This document shows positions 47,501 to 57,061 of a DNA stretch of 64,000 bases, in pieces. The stretch is taken from contig CM049311.1 in NCBI GenBank assembly GCA_026874595.1, positions 38,212,676 to 38,276,675 on the forward strand. Reading direction: 5' to 3'. The notes beneath the pieces are model-generated. The model ran no database searches, was not told the DNA's origin, and saw only the letters and a program-made list of their open reading frames with translations. Every line of letters begins with the position of its first letter. Positions within the stretch are counted from its first letter, which is position 1. Made by a program: the position numbers and the translations under genes. The DNA comes from Sipunculus nudus (lineage: Eukaryota > Annelida > Sipuncula > Golfingiida > Sipunculidae).

Positions 47501-49705
47501 TTTGTTTTTAAAAAACATGTTTCAAACAAATAGGCTTCTTTGCTCTATGGGTAGAGTGCAGAACTCCAAGTCAGGGGATGGTATGTTGCAAATCTCAGCA
47601 AAGGAGTAGTAGATTTTTTACTGTTGGCCCCCACCCAGGGTGAGAAAACTGCAGGCTTAATGAGAAGACTGTGCCCCACAGCCAGGTGTCACTCATAAAG
47701 TGTGCGTCTTTTGGGGGGTTCCTCAGTGTTATGACTCAGCAGTGGGGAAGATTGCACACCCAGCACCCTCTGGTTGGGCAAAACCATGATATAAAATGAC
47801 AGAAAGCAAGAAATGGAACTCTGCAGATATATTTACTTAGTTTACGAATTTGTCAACATTAACATAAAGGTGGTTACCTCCACAAAAGATATTTCTTATA
47901 AAAAACCATCATTAAATTTTATAGCTTTATTTTGTACTTAAAAACACCATATTAACATTTCTGTAATATTCTGAGTCAATTTTTACATTCTGTGTAAAAA
48001 TATTTTAATTCATGTTTACAGCTGATAACTCTTATTGATTTCTATTAACTGTAGGGGAAGTACTTTTCAATGGTAAATCTAGAATATAAAAGGGATGCCT
48101 TTCAGCTGTGCATGCAGCATTCTTTATTTGTCAGTGATTTACTTTACCTTGAGTAACTGCCATGATGGAAATTCTGTTTTGTTTACTCAACAGAACATTT
48201 TCCAGCACAACTGAAACTCTTCTTATGAATATGTTATTATGCATAATAAAACTGAACAGAACCAATCAAAAGTGACTTGTGACCTCAGGACTGGAGCTGA
48301 TGTCAGAGAGTAAATGATTCTGAGTTATTTGTTGTTCATGGAACCCTGAAACTGGTCAAAACCCTTGTGGAACCCTTGAGGTTGTGAATATACAAGGCCT
48401 TACTTAATTTAGAAGATGTTAATAAACACTGCTTTACTATTGAAGACAAGGGCAGCTATTTTGCAAACATTATTTCTTTATGTCACATTACAAGTCACAT
48501 TGTATGGCCCTGGAGGCGTGTGAATAATTTAACACATTTCAATCACATTTTCATTACAGACTATCATTCCACAAGACCAAGCACAGCTGCAAACACTTAT
48601 GAAGGTAAGACTATGCACAAGATCACCCAGCAGCACATTTAGGTTGCAGCATATGTACTGGTAGTTTAATAAGCAGCACACTTCATACTTCAGAAGTGGG
48701 CAAAAAGTCCAGAACTGGACACTGATTGTACGCTGTCTATCAGGGCTAAATAATTCTGATATAGATCTATACTAAATGACAATTATACATAAAGGAGCCA
48801 GAAAACAACCAAATAGTTACACTTTATTACAGAAAAAGTTTCTAAAAATAAAATCTTTCAGTGAGTGGGATTATCTTTTTTGACTAAACAAAACATATAA
48901 ATATGAATAAATATTTTACTAATGGTTATGGTGGAAATTACATATGTTACCAGTTGGCACAAGTTGCATATTCATAAGGAAATCCTATCAACATAAATAG
49001 CAAAATTCAGGGAAATGGATGCATGTTTATTGAGAAATAGTTGCCTTTTGTGTTAAGATTTACACAGAAAATAAACTAGTTCAGGTGAAATTTCACAAAT
49101 GCTTGCTCATAAGAACCTTGACCCTTAGTCAAGTCATTATGATGTGCTGAGGAGCTAAACATTAAACGGCATAAGGGAAAACCTCTTAGAGGTATCCGCC
49201 GCAATTGTATAGCTCTTGAATTATCATGTTTAGCTCAAAGACTGGCTGTATAGCATGCTTCAGCTTAATAATAATTATTCTAAAATAGGACATAGTGTTT
49301 TGCTTGTCAGTTTAAAGATAAACTGCTGTGTTGCTGTTTTAAGTGGGAGTAAGAATTATGATTATTGTATATAATTATATTATTTTTTTTGCAGCTCCTG
49401 GTGAGAAGCTGCTGTCATTGCGGAAGTCGGTATCTCAAAGTGCTCCAGTATCCAGCAGGTGCATCCAGGAACGCTGTGGGATCAATATGACATTTCCTGG
49501 AAACACAGAATACCAGAAACGCTACGTAAGACCACCCTTTGACCAACCCACCAAAGGCTTCATCGTAAACCCCATCCCGGATTACACATTACAAGGAAGA
49601 CCACTGGCCAAAGCATCCTTTGAACGGAGTAACACTGAATATAATTTCCGTTATGAATGGCCTGATGGGAAGAAGATTGTAAAACTACCCTGGCTAAGAA
49701 AGTGA
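44339..49705 (+). CDS. Five-exon gene for an unrecognised 318-residue protein
   Basis: Exons 44339-44591, 46106-46251, 46973-47174, 48560-48604 and 49395-49705; every intron is GT-AG and every phase matches (957 nt, 318 codons plus TGA). The ATG has A at -3 and an in-frame TGA 18 bases upstream. The protein is hydrophilic with no signal peptide or membrane segment. Residues about 85-130 look helical; the C-terminal third is rich in Arg, Tyr, Pro and aromatic residues (KRYVRPPFDQPTKGF, NTEYNFRYEWPDG, ending KLPWLRK). I recognise no named family. Short Tyr/Pro/Arg-rich blocks of this sort occur in some axonemal microtubule inner proteins, so a ciliary role is a guess, weakly supported by RFX-like promoter motifs. 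Confidence 0.88.
45090..45390 (+). repeat. Dispersed repeat family H, copy 1 (intron 1)
   Basis: Shares GAGCTGTTTATA, a TTCTGTCATATTTTGGATTA-type phrase, GTGAGACAT and ATACTGTCTCACAT with the copy at 50515-50830, in the same orientation. Confidence 0.55.
46106..46251 (+). CDS. Unrecognised gene, exon 2 (residues 85-133)
   Basis: Helical segment AVDRAAAVVSNVKNQMTKHN followed by EMHQWAMSSLQNAEQ. Acceptor GGATTTTTCAG, donor CAG|GTAAGG. Completes the split Gly codon of exon 1 and exits in phase 0. Confidence 0.88.
46973..47174 (+). CDS. Unrecognised gene, exon 3 (residues 134-200)
   Basis: Encodes DLDPYKTKAVERISQFCDRV and GRLEQPKLGVYDRNGFTKPL. Acceptor TTTTTGCTAAG, donor AATG|GTAAGT; exits in phase 1. 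Confidence 0.88.
47525..47800 (+). repeat. tRNA-derived SINE in intron 3 of the unrecognised gene
   Basis: The head looks tRNA-like: TTGCTCTATGGGTAGAGTGC (A-box-like), AACTCCAAGTC, and a weak B-box GTATGTTGCAAATC. A non-tRNA body of about 200 bp follows. The decayed B-box suggests an old copy. Confidence 0.5.
48560..48604 (+). CDS. Unrecognised gene, 45-base exon 4 (residues 201-215)
   Basis: Mini-exon encoding DYHSTRPSTAANTYE. Acceptor TTTTCATTACAG, donor GAAG|GTAAGA. Its phase (1 in, 1 out) fits both neighbours; skipping it would also keep the frame. Confidence 0.8.
49395..49705 (+). CDS. Unrecognised gene, exon 5 (residues 216-318 and stop)
   Basis: Begins APGEKLLSLRKSVSQSAPVS, carries the Tyr/Pro/Arg-rich end, and stops at TGA 49703-49705. 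Acceptor TTTTTTTTGCAG. Confidence 0.9.
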
Positions 49706-51510
49706 ATATTCTACATCAGAACATGCACAAGCTGATGTACTTAATGATTCTTATCTACAGAAATTTTTGAGTGCATTTCCATATAGGAGTGAATCTGTTA
49801 GGTACATATTTTATAAGGTATATTTTCAAACTGACTGTGCCCTAAAGCCATATGTGCAGTATTGTCCAAAGATCAGCTTGTTATCCCAGGTTTATTATAA
49901 AGTTTAAATATGTAGGTATATTTATTATAAATGTTTTATAACAAATCCTTGCATTTTTTACATAATCCAAATCTTTGCCTTACTAAGAAGTATTAGTCTC
50001 TTTTCATTTTCATTTAAACATGATGGTATTTATAGCTTATACATGCTTATTATAAACTACTTAAAATTATGGTGGTCTTGCTGTGAAATATTGTTACTGT
50101 ATTTTTCATGTTATATGATATATTAATCCTGCATTTGTTTGCCTGTGATACTTTGTATATAGTTAGTAGGGAGTATTTCTGCTTATGCAGGTGTGCATTT
50201 ACCTTATGAACTATTGTCATACAGAATTTATCAAACCATCATGAATAGTCTTCCATAAAATAACCTCTTCCTGTCATTTAATGTCCTGTTATCTTCATCT
50301 CCTTACATTCATCTGTATGTGATATCCAAATCTAGTGACAAATATTTTCTATCTGTGGACCAGGGCCATAGTCAGGATTTTGGACAGGGGGGGGGGAATG
50401 GGGAAGAATTTTGGATTGTCAGATTTTCTGCGGAGAATGCTTTTTTTGTAATTAACCTAACGACCACCGCCCCTTTGACATAATAATGCAAATAAGCATC
50501 ATGACACTTCTACTCAGAACACTTTTCATGTGTATGGTTGTGAGAGCTGTTTATATTATTAGACAATAGTACCTTCACAATGAAGTCACAAAGGTCTTTC
50601 GCGTATGACTTCACATTGACTGACATCATCAGCTTAAATTGCATGTTTATATCTCTAGCGATATAGTGATATATCAAAATCATTGTGAAGTGTTTTGTCA
50701 TATTTTCGATTATATGTCTCATACAAATTCAGTGCAAAGTGAGACATAATTTTTCACTCACTGTCAGTGGAATATCTCCTGCAACCTTTCAGGAAGCAAT
50801 TTTTGTACTGTCTTACATCCCAAACTATATCGGTCCTGTTGATTTTGGGAGAGTCGCCCAAATTGTGTAAATTTTGGGCTTGTCCAAGTAGTTGCCAAAA
50901 TTATGTAAATTTTCCGTTTGTCAAGTGATAGACTGTTTACATTGCAAAAGGTAACCTGTTGCTCTGCTCATGATTATTCATCTAAGTTGGTAATAAATAT
51001 GCTATTGTGGTCATGTATATTTCATGGTTAGGTCAATTGCTGCTTGGATGGGATGCGCCTTAAAGAGCCTGACTGAAGTTTAAAAAGTATATTAATATTT
51101 ATAAATGACTATAAAAGGGTAATGTAAGCACTAGTTAAAGTAATGCCCATGATTCAAATATGTCACTGTTATACATGTTTTTAATTGATCTTATACCAAT
51201 GGTTGTCAAGAGATCACTCGTTATACATTGTCTAACAATATTAAAATGTTATATTAATTTGTAAAGTTAATCATGCTTTTTGAGATGTCATTAATTTTAG
51301 CCATAGGGTAAATATTTAAATTTGTAAAACCCTTGCAAGTATATTGAAAACATTGTTACTGATGTGAAAGTTGAACACTTATCATTTCATGTTTTTAGGT
51401 ATCATACCAAGTAAAACTGTCACTTATCAGTATTACACTTTTGCAGTATTAAAGTTAAGTGAAAACAGTGTTTCTGGGTTTGTTCAAAATACAAATAAAC
51501 TTTCATAAAG
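49706..51510 (+). other. Probable 3' UTR and downstream flank of the unrecognised gene
   Basis: AT-rich, with AATAAA at 50992-50997 and 51494-51499 as candidate polyadenylation signals. It also contains a G10 run near 50389 and repeat family H copy 2 (50515-50830). The true transcript end cannot be fixed from sequence. Confidence 0.35.
50515..50830 (+). repeat. Dispersed repeat family H, copy 2
   Basis: Same order of motifs as 45090-45390: GAGCTGTTTATATT, GTTTTGTCATATTTTCGATT, GTGAGACATAATTTTTCACT, TGTACTGTCTTACAT. Confidence 0.55.
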
Positions 51511-52585
51511 AACATCCACTCTCCTGTAACAATTTGTTTTCAAGAGGTTTACAGCAGGATTAATTTACAAGGAAAATTTCAATATTAACATAATTCAAGC
51601 ACTTTCAAAAACATTGGAAATTAAATAAAATGTTTCAAGGATTTTTAAATATTCAAGGAAAGTTCAGGGAACCTTTGGGAATATATCTCATATGCATTAC
51701 AAATAGTAAAAGCTTTGACGTTTAACCTGTTAATAAAACTCAAGAAACCACACCATCACTTTCAGTATATCATTTAATTTCACAGATGCATAATATTGTA
51801 CATGTTTGTTGTCATGCTTTGCACACAAAGAAATTTTTATTTGCTTTGAACATTACACTCAAGAAATTATGTACAAATGATTTTTCCATTGCAGAGAACT
51901 TTAAGCAGGAGGGCATAACAGGCATTCTTATTAAACAATACAAAGTGTGATATATCTGTCCTTTAACCTTTTTACTCATCCAAATGAGGGCATACTTCTT
52001 AGATAAAGGTTTACCACAGGCTATATGCAGAAGAAGATATCATATGAAGAAGAATGGCATGTTGTTCTGTGACCTGCCAGTAGTGGTGTGCCTGTTAATT
52101 ACTTTATTGATAGTCATTTTCTTTCACATTTGATTAAATTGAATGCATTTATATAAATGACTGTGTGCACACATCCAAAGAAGTCATATGATCAAGATAA
52201 TTCTGCCATAGACAGCTCACAAAATCTGTGAACAGCATTATTAAATCTTTACCTTGTGCAATGAATAAGTGTCAACAAGCAGGATGTAGAAGACTTAATT
52301 TACTTGGCAATTATTTTACACCTTCCTATACAGTAGATTTCATGGTATTACAGAAGATTCATAAAATGATTGATAATTGATCATTGGTTGTATTTTATCT
52401 TTCAGTCATCAAATATGATTTTATAACTGTTTCCTACCATTTCCATCTAGCATGAAGCACCTTGCCAGTACAGGGTTAATCTTTGGAAATGTAAATTTAA
52501 ATTCACAACAAGGACCATCAAATTAAAGGCACATACAAACATTAAATAATACGGGGACTATCTCATGCTGTCAGTTCATTTGGCT
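51511..52585. other. Gene-free stretch
   Basis: AT-rich sequence with no recognised coding, RNA or mobile sequence. Confidence 0.4.
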
Positions 52586-52589
52586 GAAT

Positions 52590-55500
52590 AACAAGTGACC
52601 CATGGGTCATGACGCTCAGCCGACTGACATGTTGATAATATGTCCTTGCACAGACAACTAATTAAGATAGGTGGCATCATTGTTCATGCATATTAGCTTA
52701 AGTTCATCAAGACCCATAAGCACAACAAATTTGATGACAATCCAACCAGCCTTTCATGAGGAATCTGGTAATTTGAGTGTATTTTGCATTATTTCTGGGG
52801 TGCTCAAACATACCCCAAAACTTTGAGAATATAGGTCACTGTGACCCAATTTCAGGTTTCTGGGGAGAACTTTTGAGGAACTCTCAGCATGTCAAGTTAG
52901 AAGAATCTGTGCCCCATGGTTATGATTTGTGCCCTACTTTAGTATCAAATTTTCAATTATTCTGAGGGGTGCTTATAAGCCCTATAGCTCAGAAAATATG
53001 GGTAACAGAGACCTAAATTCAAGTTTCAAAGGAGACTTTTCACAGATCTCCCTGGTTATCAAGTTTGAAGATTCTAGGACAGATGTTTAAAATTTGAGCT
53101 CTGTTAAGGGATGACCGCATCTTTGAAGGTCTCAAAAATAGAGAAAAAAAATGTGTTGAAATTTTAGAAAAATTAAGGTGGTGCCACAAGTCCGCAAGAA
53201 CTGATGAAACACTCCATGATTCATTGGCATGCAAAGAATCATGGTGATCAATGCAATAGATATTTAGATAATGGAGCTTTTGTATCAAATATTTAGTTAT
53301 TCTAGGAGGTACTTCTAAGCCCCATAGCTCGGAGGATATGGGTAACAGAGACCTAATTTCAGTTTTCCAATGATTTTTTTATGAATCTCCCAGGATGTCA
53401 AGAAAAAAGATTCCAGGTCAAACAGTTTTGATTTGTGCCCTGTTAACAGACGACCACATCTATGAAGGTCTCAAAAATTAATGATGAAAATGCATAAAAA
53501 CTCAAAGAAGTCCAGCTGGCACCACCAGTCTGCAGGAACTGATGAAACCCTCCATGATGCATATGCATGCAAAGAATAATGCCAATCAATGCACTAAATG
53601 TTCAGATACCAGAGCTTTTGTATAAAACTTGATGGCATCTTTTAAGGTCTCAAAAATAGAGAAAAACTAGAATATGGGTAGTCGACAAGGGACTGTGTAT
53701 CCGCCAAAATGGGAGTGGAACAGGTGAAGTGAGGCATGGATTGAGTGGCAAGAGGAAATAGAGTGAGGTGTGTTGCACATTAGCATGGATGTATGTGGCT
53801 GAAATGTGTATGTAGGTTGCACCACCTACCACAAAATCCAGAAAGCTGTCCAAGTTGTATACATATGGAAAATTTTAGGCAGATAAGTCAAACCACTACA
53901 TGTATATGAGTGATTTTAGCCCACAGCAGACAAACAGAAGGACTTGTATGAAAATTGTGGCAGGTGGCGCCGCAAATTTTGTGTATGATTAAGAGCTGTG
54001 AGATCCATACACATGCAAAATTTCAGGGGGATATGTTCAACCAGTCCTGAGATATAAACCTGAATGTCTGCAGCTTTAACAGAAATGTAGGTGGCACCAC
54101 CTGCCAAAAAAATAGATATAATGTATAAACATGCAAAATTTTAGGCAGGCAAGTCAAACACTACTGAGATATGAGTGATTTAAGCCCGCGGCAGACAAAC
54201 GGACAGACACTGTGCAAAAATGGTTGCAGGTGGCCACTCCAGTTTTGTGCATGTTAAAGAGCTATGTGAGATCTATACACATGAAAATTTTTGCCCAATC
54301 GGTCAAACGGTTCCCGAGATGTGAGCTTTGATGCAGTGTAAACTAGAATGTAGATGGTGCCACCTCTCATAAAATCAAGAAAGCTGATCTAGATGTATAA
54401 AACTGCAAAATTTTAAGCAGATATGTCAAACCACTGCCGAGATATGAGTGATTTTATCCCACGGCAGACAAACAGATGGACACTGTGAAAAAATGGTTGC
54501 AGGTGGCACCACCAGTTTTGCGTATGATAAAGAGCTGTGTGAGATCGATACACATGCAAATTTTCAGGAAGACATGTCAAACCAGTCTGGAGAAATAAGC
54601 ATGGATGTCTGCAGTGTGAACATGAATGTAGGTGGCGCCACCTGTCATAAAATCAAAAAAGCTATCCAGGATGTATATGCATGCTGAATTTCAGGTGAAT
54701 TAGTCCAACCACTGCAGAGATATGAGTGATTTTAACCCAAGGCAGATGAACAGGTGGACACTGTGCAAACATGGTTGCAGGTTGAGCCACCATTTTTTTG
54801 TATGTTATAAAGAGCCACCATTTTTTTGTATGTTATAAAGCTATCCAAGGGCTACATTTGTACAAAAAATTTTTCCTGATCAGTCAAATGGTTCCTGAGA
54901 TATGTGGGTTTATGTGTGGAAACGGACACACAAATGGACACTGGGCAGAGAGAAAAAGGTCAGAGGTCAACACCAATTGGTAAGGCACCAGTTCACAGCT
55001 GACCCAATTCTTGGTGTAAGTTTTGGAAAAATCAGTCCAGTAGTCTCAGAGGAGTTCTCCAGAAACATTAGCGGTGGTGGCAGAGGCAGAACCCGGTCAA
55101 AAACATAGTATCCGCAAAACTTTGTTTTGGCGGATACAAAAATCGTAATAAAAATCGAAAAATACAGGTGGCTCCACCATTCTGCAAAAACTGATGTAAC
55201 ACCCCATTATCAATATCCATGCAAAGAATCACGGTGATCAATGCATTAGTTGTTCAGATACTAGAGCATTTGTAACAAATTTCTCATTATTCTAGGGGGT
55301 ACTTCGGAGCCCCACAGCTTGAAGAATATAGGTAACAGAGACCTAATTTTATCATGGACCTATCTGGATGTAAAGTTAGAAGATTCCAGATCCAGCATTT
55401 ATGTTCACAGATGATGGCATCTTTTAAGGTCTCAAAATATATAAAAAAATTGTAAAAAAAAAAAATACAAGTGGCACCACCAGTCTGCAGAAACTGATGA

Positions 55501-56060
55501 AATACTCCATGATTAATATCCATGCTAAGAATCATGGTGATCAATGCATTAGTTGTTCAGATACTTAAGCTACTGTATCAAATTTTTCATTATCCTGGGG
55601 GGTCCTATAGCTTGAAGAATATGGGTAACACAGACCTAATTCCAGGCTTCCAAGAAGACTTTTCATGAACTTCTCTGGATGCAAAGTGAAAGGATTCCAG
55701 GTTCAGCGGTTATGATTTGTGCCCTGTTAACAGATGACGGCATCTTTTGAGGTCTACAATTTTTTTTCTCTATTTTTTAGAGAAAAAAAATTGTAAAATT
55801 TGAAAAAATACAGGTGGCGCCACCGGTCTGCAGAAACTGATGAAACTCTCTATGATCAACATCTATGCAAAAAATCATGGTGATCAATGCATTAGTTGTT
55901 CAGATTCCAGGTTTCCAAGGAGATTTTTCATGGACCTCCCTGGATGTAATGTTAGAAGATTCCAGGTCCAGTGGTTATGATTTGTGCCTTGTTAACAGAC
56001 AGAAGGCCGGAAGGCTGACGGACAAAGAGTGATTGCTATAGCTCATATGACTTCATATGT
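52590..56060. mobile_element. Large tandem-core element: head E, core units C, tail
   Basis: Begins ACAAGTGACCCATGGGTCATG then ACGCTCAGCCGACT and ends GGACAAAGAGTGATTGCTAT then AGCTCATATGACTT. Core units repeat every 303-343 bp, with GGTGGCGCCACC or variants at 53177, 53515, 55167, 55470 and 55813, each with TAACAGAGACCTAATTTC, GATTCCAGGTC and GATTTGTGCCCTGTTAACAG. A family B element is nested at 53667-55140. It lies between the unrecognised gene and TIPRL. No coding content. Confidence 0.65.
53667..55140. mobile_element. Complete-looking tandem-core element, family B, nested in family C
   Basis: The 5' end CTAGAATATGGGTAGTCGAC is followed by TGTATCCGCCAAAA at 53696-53709. The exact reverse complement TTTTGGCGGATACA stands at 55125-55138 and also closes the 3' hairpin (55108-55137). 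Between them are about five dimeric core units. Both flanks are parts of a single C unit (CAAAAATAGAGAAAAA on the left, AAAAATCGAAAAATACAGG on the right), so it inserted there. Confidence 0.65.
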
Positions 56061-56099
56061 TCCAACAAAGACTTAATATTTCAAATTTACCCATTTAAC

Positions 56100-56932
56100 A
56101 TGTTATGGTCCTGTGTGTGAGTAAACAAAGTCCACATCTGTCAGTTTACCATAACATGACTTTACAACAGGAAGGCAAATCTTTCACATGCTCAACAACT
56201 CCCAAACAAGAATAAACATGGACATACTAAGTTGTGAAACACTAGTTGGAAGCTTTAGAAATTACTGTACATGAAATTGGGTGGTATAGCTAATAGGTGA
56301 TGTGCGCTCTATGTTTGTATTTTGCGCCACTGATTGTGTCCAGGGCATTTATATTTAACAAGAGTGCAGAAGTGAGCAATCATTTTAGAATAAAATGTTG
56401 CCAAAATATTTCCATGAGAAACACTATAGGTCATGTTTACTGGATATACCCGGAAACTAAATATGTATGTTTAAAATCAAGTGTTTTTTACCACTCTCTC
56501 ACAGGTACCTTTGGTCATTTAGCAAGAGTATATCCTAGACAAATGTACTGTGATTAGTAAAGCAACTGTCATGTCCAACTTCATTGTAAACTGGTGTAAC
56601 AGATTGCTGATGCACTGGTTGGCAAGTGGAGTTGACATTCAGATATGAGCCACATGGTCAACTGTGAAATATTAACTGGTGCTGAACATTTCTTAAATGT
56701 ATCTCTCTGCAAAAGCTTAAGCACTCATTCTGTCTGATGTTTGGTGCTCCCTGAGAAAAGAAGGCATAATTATCCAAGCAAATTTAGTTCTGTATCCGTG
56801 TCACAGCAGTTGTGTACAGGATATTTTTTTGGTAAATTAAATGTGAGCCTCCGATGAGAGAAGTAAAAGATGAGCTCTCAGTCTATGATCATAAGTCTAT
56901 GATTTAAATAGTACTTGTAATGTAACAGCAGG
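56100..56932 (-). other. TIPRL 3' UTR and flank
   Basis: Sequence downstream of the TIPRL stop with no other gene. No clear AATAAA was found on the minus strand, so the end of the transcript is not set. Confidence 0.4.
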
Positions 56933-57061
56933 TCACCTGATCACAGATGGTGATTCTGATTGGTTTGTTTGTTCAGGAAACTCCAGTTTCTCTAATCTTT
57001 CTTCCTTGAGAGTTAAGTATTGAATTATCTCATTTTGGTCTGTGAGTATGTGTAATGGAAC
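56933..57061 (-). CDS. TIPRL: TIPRL terminal exon
   Basis: 43 codons including TGA at 56935-56933. The [20 protein letters not shown] block aligns with human NEISQYLPIKE...EKLIFPE. The last residues are Ser/Gln-rich and variable, as in other species. Acceptor CTATTTTCAG. Confidence 0.96.
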   Translation of the reverse strand, partial: VPLHILTDQNEIIQYLTLKEERLEKLEFPEQTNQSESPSVIR

